Made by a program: the position numbers and the translations under genes
Notes under the pieces: model-generated
The model's input: only the letters and a program-made list of their open reading frames with translations
Told to the model about the DNA's origin: nothing
Databases searched by the model: none
Shown here: in pieces, positions 8,470-16,620 of the stretch
Layout of the letters: each line of letters opens with the position of its first letter
Position numbering within the stretch: the stretch's first letter is position 1
NCBI RefSeq assembly: GCF_014201875.1
Contig: NZ_JACHFL010000021.1
Coordinates: forward strand, 14,649-78,648
Source of the DNA: Deinococcus humi
GTDB lineage: Bacteria; Deinococcota; Deinococci; Deinococcales; Deinococcaceae
Direction: 5' to 3'
DNA: 64,000 nucleotides

Positions 8470-10005
8470 TCACGTCCCCTGAAATTCGTACCCGTTCATG
8501 AGTTGCAGGGCGTTGCAGTTCCGTCCATCACTCAGATGGTAAACCAGTCCTTCTGTACTGCGCCGCTTGACCAGTTCCGTCCGCTCGATGGTGACCACCT
8601 CGCCGTCCGCCTTGCGGATCCAGTCGGCCCCCGCATCGAATTTGCCGACGTCCCCGCTCCGGTCCGTCTCCTCGAAGTGCGGCGCCGCCGCGTGACAGCC
8701 AGCGTTGGCCACCACAGCATTCGTAAGTGCCCCACGCTGACCAGTCTGCCCAACGGGCGCCCCGATCAGCACATCCAGTGCCCGGATCGCACAGGTATAG
8801 AAGTTGAGTTTCTCCGCTTGCGCCTCGGCCTGAGCCACCCGACGGGCCCCGATCAGTTCCTCCTCGGTCAGGCGTAGCCAGTCGCGGCGGGGCAGCGCTC
8901 CTGCCGGCGTCAGGGTGTCGAGAATGCCATCGTCGATTGCCTTGTTGCCCCCGATCAGGCTTTTGACCAAGCGGTACGTGATGTCTGCGGGCAGCGCCAG
9001 CGGGCGCTCCAACAACTTCTCCCGGTCCACCGGATGCAGGGCATTGCCGCGTCCCACCGGCTGGGTCACGAGACCTGCCGCGCCGCCCGGAACCTCTTTC
9101 CCAGATTTGACTTGTTGCGTCTCCTGGAGGCCTTCGACATCGGCGCCAAACAGAAATTCCAATTCAGAGTCCGTGATGGCCGTGCCAGCGGCCCCGCCGT
9201 CAGGCGGCAACACGGCCACGCTTGCCCTGGGTTGGCTCATGGTCTCTGGCTCTTTTAAAAGCGAAGCTTTAGAAGTGGTGTGAGCTGCCAAGCTCTGCTC
9301 GTCCACTGGCGTGGCAGGCGAAATTTTCTCGCGCGCGTTTTTAGTTACGTGACTTACACCTGTAGGGGATTCCTGTAAAAGATCCCTGTTAAGGATTCCT
9401 GTGTTATTGCTACGGACATTTGTCCGAATGGACTCGGAACTTTGTCCGCCTCCATTCGGAACTTTGTCCGACTGCATTCGGACATTTTTCCGAATGCTCT
9501 CTACCTCATCTTCCAAGTGCTTCCCAACACTATTTTCCTCAGCGTCTGCCTCGCTCGGATCGAGGTCTGGAACTGGGCGAGAGGCCTCCCACTGGTTGAC
9601 TGCCTCCTGCACTGTGGCCCTATTGAACAGCCACTGTGGGGTTCGGTCCCAGCCTCTTGTCGGGTTTGCCCTGGTGGTGACAAGGCCGCGCTCAACCAGA
9701 CTGGCGAGTTTGGTGCGAATCGTCTTCTCGTTGTAGATGCCCAGCAGTTCTTCGGCCCACTGGGTGGCGCTCATGCGCACCCACAGGGCTTCATCGGCGT
9801 CGGGGGCCACCGCACCCTGACGGGCGCTCTTGTTGCGGCCGCGGGCCTCATTGCGGATCTTGAGTTTATAGGCGTACCAGCGCTCCTGGGCATTGAGCAG
9901 GTGCGCCTCGCAGGCGTCCCCATCACAAATCGCTAGGTAGGACTCCCGTAAGGCCAATGTGCGCTGGCCAGCGGGTTGAGCGATTACGAATCCATCGATG
10001 CTCAT
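8470..10005 (-). CDS. Probable plasmid replication initiator (winged-helix)
   Basis: 511 residues. The N-terminal third contains a winged-helix-like unit, with WAEELLGIYNEKTIRTKL followed by VERGLVTT (about residues 83-110), like those in plasmid and phage replication proteins. The centre is low-complexity and linker-like, and it is here that the DNA carries four 22-bp repeats (9413-9500). The C-terminus is unassigned. The start is chosen because GGAGCT sits about 8 nt before the ATG. Upstream, in the likely promoter, lies a perfect 20-bp interrupted palindrome (10098-10117). The combination of DNA-binding N-terminus, intragenic iterons and upstream operator points to a replication initiator; a plain DNA-binding regulator is the alternative. 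Confidence 0.6.
   Translation of the reverse strand: MSIDGFVIAQPAGQRTLALRESYLAICDGDACEAHLLNAQERWYAYKLKIRNEARGRNKSARQGAVAPDADEALWVRMSATQWAEELLGIYNEKTIRTKLASLVERGLVTTRANPTRGWDRTPQWLFNRATVQEAVNQWEASRPVPDLDPSEADAEENSVGKHLEDEVESIRKNVRMQSDKVPNGGGQSSESIRTNVRSNNTGILNRDLLQESPTGVSHVTKNAREKISPATPVDEQSLAAHTTSKASLLKEPETMSQPRASVAVLPPDGGAAGTAITDSELEFLFGADVEGLQETQQVKSGKEVPGGAAGLVTQPVGRGNALHPVDREKLLERPLALPADITYRLVKSLIGGNKAIDDGILDTLTPAGALPRRDWLRLTEEELIGARRVAQAEAQAEKLNFYTCAIRALDVLIGAPVGQTGQRGALTNAVVANAGCHAAAPHFEETDRSGDVGKFDAGADWIRKADGEVVTIERTELVKRRSTEGLVYHLSDGRNCNALQLMNGYEFQGT
9413..9500. repeat. Four 22-bp direct repeats (iteron-like) inside the replication gene
   Basis: The CGGA that opens each unit begins at 9413, 9435, 9457 and 9479, an exact 22-bp period. 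Units read roughly CGGACATTTGTCCGAATGGA and variants with CGGAACTTTGTCCG; the cores are also near-palindromic (CGGACA TT TGTCCG). Because 22 is not a multiple of three, the repeats run through different reading frames, and only units 1 and 4 give matching peptides (SIRKNVR and SIRTNVR). That suggests they are kept for their DNA sequence. Iterons of 17-22 bp are typical initiator binding sites at plasmid origins. Confidence 0.8.
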
Positions 10006-10097
10006 CTTGAAGCTCCGACGCCTTCCTGGCCCCTCAGGGCCTTCTGGTCTGTTGACCGGACATGCTCAGGCGCGTATCCTGTGCATAGGGCGATGCC

Positions 10098-10117
10098 TGC
10101 GAACTCCCCAGTTCGCA
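10098..10117. promoter_or_regulatory. Palindromic operator candidate upstream of the replication gene
   Basis: Perfect 8-bp arms TGCGAACT and AGTTCGCA around CCCC, about 95 bp upstream of the minus-strand start at 10005. A related half-site, TTTTGCGAGTTGC, occurs at about 10262-10274. A dimeric regulator or the initiator itself could bind here. The site is seen; its function is inferred. Confidence 0.5.
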
Positions 10118-10783
10118 AAACAAATTTAGTTTTCTGTCACGGACACCCTCTGCGAAAAACGGCCTGCCAGCCGCGCGGGGGGTGTTCCCTTTGGTCATGT
10201 TTTCGGTGACCTCCGGGACGTGCTCAGCATACCGTGAATTTGCTCATGTCGTGCCAACTGTGTTTTGCGAGTTGCACTAATTGATCCACTCCTCGAAATG
10301 CTCGATCAGATTCATTTCCATAACAGGTATTAGGCAAAAGTCGCAGCCTAGGAGAAAGCAATCCTGCAGCCTTAAACGGAGGTCAAGGATGCCTGCCTCA
10401 CCGCGACGGCTGGCCACGTCTGGAACATTCGTCCGAAAATGCCGGTGAAGATTTGTAGTGCGGGCCTGTAGCTCAGGAATTCCTGAACACGTCTCCGTCT
10501 CTTAATTCTCTACTGACTTCGCTCCTATCGCCGGGTGGACTGATAGTCCTGCAACGTGACGTTGTTGCACTGGGCCGTTGAGATCACACCTCCTGCGGAC
10601 GTTATTTTCTGTAATTAGAACATCAATTTCCTAAAGTGTCAGGTGCTGAAGCAATGAACAAGTAAATTTTGTGTCGTGCTCCTCTGTATCGGACAAATCC
10701 ACATTGATGCTGTGCTAGACGGCAAGCCCCTAAACGTATGACTGGTTGCGAACGAACACGACAAATGGCGATGTCTTGGGTGT
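10118..10783. other. Non-coding stretch between the replication gene and the IS remnants
   Basis: No open frame with a credible start and no RNA gene was recognised. There is a small palindrome (CAGGAATTCCTG near 10473-10484). A weak resemblance to the iteron core near 10429 (CGTCCGAAAATG) was noticed but is not periodic. This may be part of the replication and promoter region. Confidence 0.4.
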
Positions 10784-10911
10784 GTGACCAAGCCAAGACC
10801 CGCCGACCTCCAGCGTACCGAACTCACCCGCCACTTCAAAGCCTGCGCGCCCTTTCTACGCCACGACACGCTGCAGTGTGTCGTGGACATCGTCTTCGTC
10901 ATGGTGACTGC
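10784..10911 (+). pseudogene. IS4-family transposase N-terminal remnant cut by an IS5 insertion
   Basis: The frame contains HFKACAPFLRHDTL followed by VVDIVFVMVTAR, the style of the N-terminus of IS4-family transposases. Coding similarity stops exactly where the IS5-type inverted repeat begins, and I could not pick up a convincing continuation after that element at 11749. A truncated remnant, assigned from memory of the family. Confidence 0.45.
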
Positions 10912-10913
10912 TA

Positions 10914-11746
10914 GAGACTATCCGGAAATTGGTCACGGTGGTGTTGGGATACGGCTGACACGATAAAAAGGTGCGATTGACAGACGAGCAATGGTCGATC
11001 CTGGCCCCCCTGCTTTCTCTCCCCGAAAAGAAGACCCGACGTGGACGACTACGTCGGGCTGACAAAGAGTTGCTGGAAGGCATCCTGTGGGTCCTGCGGA
11101 CAGGGGCGCAGTGGACGCGCCTTCCCCGATCGGACTCTCCCTCCAAGTCCACCTGCTTCAAGCGTTTTCAGGAGTGGAATGAGCGCGGGGTGTTTCCGAA
11201 CATTCTTGGACAGCTGTACGAGCTGTTGGAAGAGCAGGAACTGCTGGACCTGCGAGAAGCGTTATTGACGGCACTTTCAGTGCCGCCAAAAAGGGGGCGC
11301 CGATGTCGGGCCCACCAAGAAGGGCAAGGGCACCAAAATCATGCTGATGGTGGATGCGAGCGGTCTGCCGCTCGCGGTCCACACGGAGAGTGCCAGTCCA
11401 GGTGAAGTGACCTTGGTTCACGCCACCCTGGAGGCGTCCTTCGGTATGGACTTCCCAAAACGCTTGATCGGGGACAAGGCTTACGACAGTGACCCCTTGG
11501 ACGCCGAGCTGGCTGCACTGGGCGTCGAGATGATTGCTCCCAAGCGCAAGAACAGGAAGCGGAAAACGCAAGACGGACGCCCCTTGCGCCGTTACAAGCG
11601 GCGCTGGAAGGTCGAGCGGACCATTGCCTGGTTGCAGTCTTTCCGGCGGGTCCGTACCCGCGACGAACGCAAAGCTCAGAACTTCCTCGGCTTTGTCCAG
11701 CTCGCCTGCATCCTCATCCTGTTGCGTAGGATTTCCGGATGATCTC
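10914..11746 (+). mobile_element. IS5-family (IS427-like) insertion sequence
   Basis: Bounded by imperfect terminal inverted repeats: the left end reads GAGACTATCCGGAAATT and the right end, read inward, GAGATCATCCGGAAATC. Each end is flanked by TA inside CTAG, consistent with the 2-bp TA duplication of this group. About 833 bp with one transposase region. It sits in the IS4-like remnant, so it is the younger insertion. Confidence 0.8.
10971..11742 (+). pseudogene. IS5-family DDE transposase, needs two -1 frameshifts
   Basis: The first frame (10971-11405, GTG start) encodes the N-terminal part with LTDEQWSILAPLL and TGAQWTRLP. The second (to 11742) holds [10 protein letters not shown] and the [17 protein letters not shown] segment with the catalytic Glu. 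The first catalytic Asp segment ([10 protein letters not shown]) is only readable after a -1 shift near 11265. A second -1 shift at the AAAAAGGGGG run near 11293 is needed to reach [12 protein letters not shown]427-type elements often use programmed frameshifting, and the A5G5 run is a plausible slippery site, but the first shift has no such run. The gene is therefore probably damaged. Confidence 0.75.
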
Positions 11747-11860
11747 TAGGCACCGCAGATCTATTTACTCACCCCTATTCGGAGATACTTGGCAAAGCCA
11801 GTCTTGTCCATGACGTCATCCGTACTGGACAACCATGCCAAATTAGCTCTTTTTTCAACA

Positions 11861-11889
11861 TTGACAAAGTTGTTAATTTGTGATAAATA
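11861..11889 (+). promoter_or_regulatory. Sigma70-like promoter before the delta-60 repeat gene
   Basis: TTGACA at 11861-11866, a 17-bp spacer, then TAAATA at 11884-11889, in a very AT-rich stretch about 110 bp upstream of the start at 12001. The -35 matches consensus perfectly and the -10 is weak. Confidence 0.45.
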
Positions 11890-12000
11890 TGAGATAAACA
11901 TTGTTAAGTCGGCTATTCCAACTCGCTTAAAAGGCGAGCAGCGTATCTAAACCAATAGCTTGGTGAAGTGTATATCGCTTTTGGGAAGGAGTGGATATAG

Positions 12001-13374
12001 ATGACAAACATGATTTACAGTAAGCCAGGTACTATAACCAATGGTAAACTGTTATATATAACAGTTTTATTCTCTACTCTTTGGGTTCAGAGTATTGCGC
12101 AAGTACAGGCGCCGTCATCCTACCTTGATACCACCTTTGGTAAAGGAGGACTCACGGTCACAGCACTAAGTAAGTCAGATAATAGATCAAAAGGTGCACT
12201 TGCGATCTCAGGCGATGAATCAGGAGATGACCGTGGCAACGCAACATATATTGACCCTGAAGGTTTAATATATGTTGCTGGACAAACCGACAATGGCTCA
12301 GATTTCGATTTTTTTGTAGCAAGATATCTTCCCTCGGGCGTCCTTGATACTTCATTCGGTTCATCTGGAATAAGCGTAACTAGTGTTGGCCCCGGTGACG
12401 ACATTGCTATGGACATAGCTCTACAACAAGATGGAAAAATAGTTGTTATTGGATATGCAAGTACAGTACGAGGCTATGGCAGTAGGAATGGCACTGCGGA
12501 TAATGTGGCGCTTGTTCGTTATAATAAGGATGGTACTATTGACAAAAGCTTTGGGAAAAATGGAGTTATTACTACTAATGTTGGCCCGAAGGAAGACTAT
12601 GGAATTGATGTAGCCATTCAGAAAGACGGTAAAATTATAGTAGTAGGCGGGAGTAATAATGGCAATGACAGGGATATTCTTGTTACTAGATATGACTCTA
12701 AGGGATTAATTGATAAATCATTTGGCAAGCAAGGTATCGTTTTAACTGCAGTTAGTAGTGGATTTGATGAAGCTAGTGCCGTCGATGTATTAAGCAACAA
12801 TGCTATAATTGTAGCGGGTAAGAGTTTTAATGGTACTGACACCGACTTTACGGTGCTAAAATACAATAATGATGGCACTTTGAATAAGATGTTTGGAAAG
12901 GATGGAATTGCAAGATTCAATATTTCTAACGATACTGCTGATCAGTTGGTATTACTGAAAGATGGTAAGATTGTTATTGCGGGATTTGCAGAAAGTAGTA
13001 TGGGGAGCAAGATCTCTGTTTTGCGATTACTCGAAGATGGACGGCTAGACAGATCATTTGGCTTTCAGGGAATAGCGGCTCCTTTGATTAATAATTTGAA
13101 ATCTTATGCATACACAGTTGGGCTTCAAAGCAATGGTAAGGTAGTCGTTGCTGGTGAGATCGAAGACGGAGAGAGTCGTAATCAGATGATTGTTAGATTG
13201 AATAGTAATGGTCGGCTTGATACCAGCTTTGGATCGTCGGGCTTGATTACCTCCAGCGACTTTGTGACTTGCTCTGCCAAAGTTACGGCTGATAATAAGA
13301 TAGTCACTGTGGGTTTTGGACGTGTAGGTACTAATAATGACATAAAGATTGCCCGTTATAAAGACAGCCTGTAG
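12001..13374 (+). CDS. Secreted delta-60 repeat (beta-propeller-like) protein
   Basis: 457 residues with an N-terminal signal peptide (hydrophobic LLYITVLFSTLWVQSIAQVQA, likely cleaved after the final Ala). The rest is made of roughly 50-60-residue repeats with the hallmarks LDTSFG, DGKIVVIG or equivalent, and VRYNKDG, matching the delta-60 repeat family, which is predicted to form a beta-propeller. An AAGGAG site lies 9-10 nt before the ATG. The gene is strikingly AT-rich compared with everything around it and uses many A/T-ending codons, a strong sign of recent transfer from a low-GC donor. No enzymatic motif is visible; a surface or extracellular binding role is a guess. It lies alone between an IS element and the hydrolase island. 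Confidence 0.85.
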   Translation: MTNMIYSKPGTITNGKLLYITVLFSTLWVQSIAQVQAPSSYLDTTFGKGGLTVTALSKSDNRSKGALAISGDESGDDRGNATYIDPEGLIYVAGQTDNGSDFDFFVARYLPSGVLDTSFGSSGISVTSVGPGDDIAMDIALQQDGKIVVIGYASTVRGYGSRNGTADNVALVRYNKDGTIDKSFGKNGVITTNVGPKEDYGIDVAIQKDGKIIVVGGSNNGNDRDILVTRYDSKGLIDKSFGKQGIVLTAVSSGFDEASAVDVLSNNAIIVAGKSFNGTDTDFTVLKYNNDGTLNKMFGKDGIARFNISNDTADQLVLLKDGKIVIAGFAESSMGSKISVLRLLEDGRLDRSFGFQGIAAPLINNLKSYAYTVGLQSNGKVVVAGEIEDGESRNQMIVRLNSNGRLDTSFGSSGLITSSDFVTCSAKVTADNKIVTVGFGRVGTNNDIKIARYKDSL

Positions 13375-13548
13375 CAGGATTTTGTCACTTTGAGATATGA
13401 CGGGCACTAAACATATCGCGTCTCAGCCATGTATCTGCTGAGATTACTCGTTTATAATGGCAACTTCTTACACTTCACAGATGCTGATCATCCTGGGAAC
13501 GTGTTCCCTGAGTGTGCTAGACTCCTTCAATCATTTTAAGATCCGATT

Positions 13549-13872
13549 ATGGGGAGTAGATCAACAGAATGTTGTTCTCTTTTTCAAATAGCCCTCTTAT
13601 TAAATCTAAATAGTAATAAAGACGATATGCATCCGCATTGCCTCAATTATTATGAATCGGGTACACTGTTGCCCCCTATCCTAAGTCTTAAACGGCATCT
13701 GCCGCAAACTCAACCCCTGGTTGTATACGGCTCTTGGTATTCTCGATTGACAAAGGAGTTTTTCTCAAGCTATACGGCGAACGTATCAGTATGTGAGAGG
13801 GTAGTTGCGAGACGAACCGCGACATTTCTACCGACGCGTCAGATACTGAAGACTCCGTTCCCGCCCGCTTGA
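13549..13872 (+). CDS. Doubtful AT-rich small ORF
   Basis: 107 codons, Leu-, Ser- and Thr-rich, no signal peptide and no recognised domain. No good ribosome site precedes the ATG. It shares the AT-rich composition of the delta-60 gene and may be a remnant on the same transferred block. The stretch 13375-13548 shows nothing else. Confidence 0.2.
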   Translation: MGSRSTECCSLFQIALLLNLNSNKDDMHPHCLNYYESGTLLPPILSLKRHLPQTQPLVVYGSWYSRLTKEFFSSYTANVSVCERVVARRTATFLPTRQILKTPFPPA

Positions 13873-13911
13873 TGTTCCTGTTTGAGCATCGTATCGCGCG
13901 TAGGAGTTATC

Positions 13912-15210
13912 GTGACACTTTCACCGACAGCTTCAAACAACATTCGCGTTCGCCTCGGTGACGACGGCGGGTGGCATGATCGACGCGACCACAACGAACT
14001 TCTCGCTTGGGAAAGCCACGTCGCTCAAGCGTCCGAGCCACCGCACATCGTGGTATACGCCCACGGCGGACTCGTCAGCGAAGCCGTCGGAAACAGCATT
14101 ATCGACACCATTGAGCAGCGCTTGTTTGCAAACGCTCCTAACATCTGCCATGTCAGCTTCCTGAATCGCACGGGTCTTTTCGAAACGCTCGATCAGCTCT
14201 CGAACTCCCGCGCGTTCACGTGGCTCGCCCGCGCCGTAACGAGCGTGTTGAGTGCCTTGCAGGACGCGAGCGCCCTGCCTGAACACGATGGCTCACCCGA
14301 AGTGCGTGAGGATGCGAGCCAGGTCGCAGTTAAGCGCGCACGTGAGCTGCATGGCCGCCTTCAGAGTCGCTCGCTTACCGACAGCATCGTGGATGAGGTC
14401 GCAAATAAACTATTGCAACTGCCTGAGCCACAGGTCGCAGCTGCCCTCCTCGAGGTAGCAAGAGCCGTGCAAAGGCGCGCAGCGGCGCGAGTAGTCGTCA
14501 AAGGGCGAGTGCGACGCGACAGTGCGAGCCCAGTGCCTGCGAGTCGCAACGAGTTCGATGCATACCTCGTCGAAGAAGTCGTTCGGCGCTTCCAACTACC
14601 GCCGGTCTCCGCATGGCGAGAAATGAAGCGACGTGTCCACGCCGCATTCGCACCGCCACATCCCGGTGCGGCGATCGTGGCCTCCGTACAGCGCGTACGT
14701 CACATCCAGCCTGACGCACGCGTCTCCTTGATTGGCCACAGCCTCGGTGGGATCTGGGTCGAAGCGTACCTCGCGTGCGCCGGGGAAACCGGTAACGACT
14801 TGCACGTCGACACGGTCGCGTTGCTCGCTCCTGCAAACTCGCTAGCGTCTTTCCGTCGTGTGCACCGTTGGCAAGGTACGGTATGGACCCAGGCGCTTCT
14901 GATGGGCCTCACTGACGCTGAGGAACGCGAAGAAATTGACGAACTCTCTCCTCTGCTTGGGACGTTGTACCCGCGCACCCTGCTCTACCTCATCTCCAAT
15001 GCCCTCGAAGACCAGCCCGCGTTTCCAATACTCGGCATGCAGAAGTTTTGGGAAGCTCCGGTGCCACATGATGTACACGACCTGTTTCAACAGGTGTCCT
15101 GGGTGCCCGGCATCGTCGACGGACAAGTCATCGAGCAGTACTCGCACGGCGGCTTCTCCACGAATCCGCAAGTACTCGCCTGGCTTGCCAGTAGACTCGT
15201 GGACTCGTAA
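13912..15210 (+). CDS. Alpha/beta hydrolase, lipase-like
   Basis: 432 residues from the GTG at 13912, chosen because TAGGAG lies 5 nt before it; an upstream in-frame TTG lacks a ribosome site. Seen: an oxyanion-type VVYAHGGLVSE near residues 45-55 and the nucleophile elbow VSLIGHSLGGIW (Ser near residue 276). The family is lipase/esterase-like serine hydrolases. A C-terminal His in EQYSHGGFS is a candidate catalytic His. No signal peptide, so cytoplasmic. The middle (about 100-240) is helical and variable, perhaps a regulatory insert. A membrane-protein gene follows 34 bp downstream, probably co-transcribed. Substrate unknown. Confidence 0.7.
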   Translation: MTLSPTASNNIRVRLGDDGGWHDRRDHNELLAWESHVAQASEPPHIVVYAHGGLVSEAVGNSIIDTIEQRLFANAPNICHVSFLNRTGLFETLDQLSNSRAFTWLARAVTSVLSALQDASALPEHDGSPEVREDASQVAVKRARELHGRLQSRSLTDSIVDEVANKLLQLPEPQVAAALLEVARAVQRRAAARVVVKGRVRRDSASPVPASRNEFDAYLVEEVVRRFQLPPVSAWREMKRRVHAAFAPPHPGAAIVASVQRVRHIQPDARVSLIGHSLGGIWVEAYLACAGETGNDLHVDTVALLAPANSLASFRRVHRWQGTVWTQALLMGLTDAEEREEIDELSPLLGTLYPRTLLYLISNALEDQPAFPILGMQKFWEAPVPHDVHDLFQQVSWVPGIVDGQVIEQYSHGGFSTNPQVLAWLASRLVDS

Positions 15211-15244
15211 AACCCCTTCACCCCCTCATTCAAGGAGGTCAGAA

Positions 15245-16237
15245 ATGCGCAAAGAATGGCTCAAGGGGACGTGGCTCGGTGTCCTTGCGGCGGTGAGCGT
15301 CGCGTTCGCAGCCCCAACGGTGACCGATCCGAAAACGGCGGAAGTCTACCAGGGCGGACTGGTCACAGTGACCATCAACAACGATCAAGCGGTGCCACTG
15401 ACTGCAACGATCAGGTTGGTCGGCGAGAACCTCGACCTTTCCCTCGTGTCCAGCAAGGAAGTTCCCAAGCAATCCGTGCGGGTCGTTCCTGTGAAGTTGA
15501 CGGTTCCGGAGGCGAATTACGTGAACGGCGCGACGACCCTACGTGCCCAACTCGTCACGCGCCTCTCGTACACTCCAACGGGTGGAGAGGAAGTCGTGCT
15601 GCTCAGCACCATGCCCACGACCGTACATGCGCAGGCGGCCGTGTTGAGCAGCTCACCTTCGCTGTACTGGGTTCCACCTCTCGCGGCCCTACTGCTTGTC
15701 ATTCTCGTCGCGACGACGACACCCGCGAGAGCAGGCGGTATGCAAGCGGCTGAGGTGAGAAGTGGGGATTCCTGGCTGACGAGCTTCACGTTCATCAGCA
15801 CGCTCCTTTCAGCCATTGTCGGACAGTTGGCGCTCGACCCGGCGAATAAAGTTCAGCTGCTCATTGTCGGAGCGCTTGTCGTGGCATTGCTGGCGTTCGC
15901 GCCACTCGTGTACGGCGCGTTCGTGCGTAATGGGTCCGCGCCTCGCTTCGCCTTTTTGCTCGCTTCGGGCATCACCATCGCCGCCGCGACGCTCGCTTTG
16001 ACGGTGGCGTTCCTCCTGGCTTCACGGCTTTCGGGAATCGTACGGTCACTTGGCGTGGACGCATCGGCGGCGAACGACGGCGAAACCGCTTTGAAAGTTG
16101 CGCTGGGAGTCATCGCTGTCGGCATGGCGGTCTTTGCGGTCCAATCGATGCGCTCAGCCTTGACCACCACGAGCGCAGCAGAAGACGCGCCTGCACGAGA
16201 TGGCGTGAGGTGGCGCACAGCTCCCGCACTGTTGTGA
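15245..16237 (+). CDS. Membrane protein with signal peptide, extracellular beta-sandwich-like domain and about five TM helices
   Basis: 330 residues from the ATG at 15245, preceded by AAGGAGGT. The N-terminus MRKEWLKGTW...VSVAFA is a signal peptide ending near AFAAP. Residues about 25-130 are beta-rich and Ig/CARDB-like (KTAEVYQGGLVTVTINND). A TM helix follows (YWVPPLAALLLVILVATT), then a soluble stretch and four more hydrophobic segments, ending in a polar cytoplasmic tail. Not recognised as a named family. It lies 34 bp behind the hydrolase gene and shares a bidirectional hairpin with the opposing gene at 16291. It could be a membrane anchor, sensor or effector of the neighbouring hydrolase or protease; that is inference. 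Confidence 0.65.
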   Translation: MRKEWLKGTWLGVLAAVSVAFAAPTVTDPKTAEVYQGGLVTVTINNDQAVPLTATIRLVGENLDLSLVSSKEVPKQSVRVVPVKLTVPEANYVNGATTLRAQLVTRLSYTPTGGEEVVLLSTMPTTVHAQAAVLSSSPSLYWVPPLAALLLVILVATTTPARAGGMQAAEVRSGDSWLTSFTFISTLLSAIVGQLALDPANKVQLLIVGALVVALLAFAPLVYGAFVRNGSAPRFAFLLASGITIAAATLALTVAFLLASRLSGIVRSLGVDASAANDGETALKVALGVIAVGMAVFAVQSMRSALTTTSAAEDAPARDGVRWRTAPALL

Positions 16238-16249
16238 CGACATTCGAAT

Positions 16250-16277
16250 GGGGAACGCGCGGTTAAACGCGTTCCCC
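16250..16277. terminator. Bidirectional terminator between convergent genes
   Basis: Perfect 10-bp stem GGGGAACGCG / CGCGTTCCCC with an 8-nt loop, midway between the plus-strand membrane protein gene (ends 16237) and the minus-strand gene ending at 16291. No long T-run on either side. Confidence 0.7.
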
Positions 16278-16290
16278 GTTCGCTTGAAGT

Positions 16291-16593
16291 TCAGCCGGTC
16301 TTCCAGCGAACCTTGCCGCCTCGAACGCCGACGCGTTCACGCAGCTTTCGTACCTCACCGTCGCTGCTCACGTCACTTTCGACCGTAACGACCTGGGTCA
16401 CCGTGCCATCGCCACTCGAGTCACTCGGGCGAGGCGACGGCGCGCCGAGGTACTTCGTACGCAACGTCGCCATGCTCGGCAACGCCACGTCCGCCTGGCG
16501 TGGTGTGTCGCTCGTCGGGCGTTCTGAAACGACGCGCCACCCAGGCATTGACCGGGAGACTACTGCTTCCGCTTCGCGCTTGTTGTCAGACAT
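16291..16593 (-). CDS. Small hypothetical protein downstream of the MBL-protease gene
   Basis: 100 residues, charged, with Arg-rich ends (RKLRERVGVRGGKVRWKTG at the C-terminus) and a Ser/Pro/Thr-rich middle. AGGAGGTG sits 5-6 nt before the ATG, so it is very likely translated. It begins 27 bp after the stop of the MBL-caspase gene and is probably in the same transcript. The N-terminal motif MPGWRVVSERP recalls small proteins of unknown function; no domain recognised. A protease substrate or regulator is possible but unproven. Confidence 0.6.
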   Translation of the reverse strand: MSDNKREAEAVVSRSMPGWRVVSERPTSDTPRQADVALPSMATLRTKYLGAPSPRPSDSSGDGTVTQVVTVESDVSSDGEVRKLRERVGVRGGKVRWKTG

Positions 16594-16620
16594 TGACGCA
16601 CCTCCTAGCCGTAGTATGCA

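Noticed and set aside
9413..9500. CRISPR array
   Set aside because: Units are 22 bp and contiguous with no unique spacers; no cas genes in the window.
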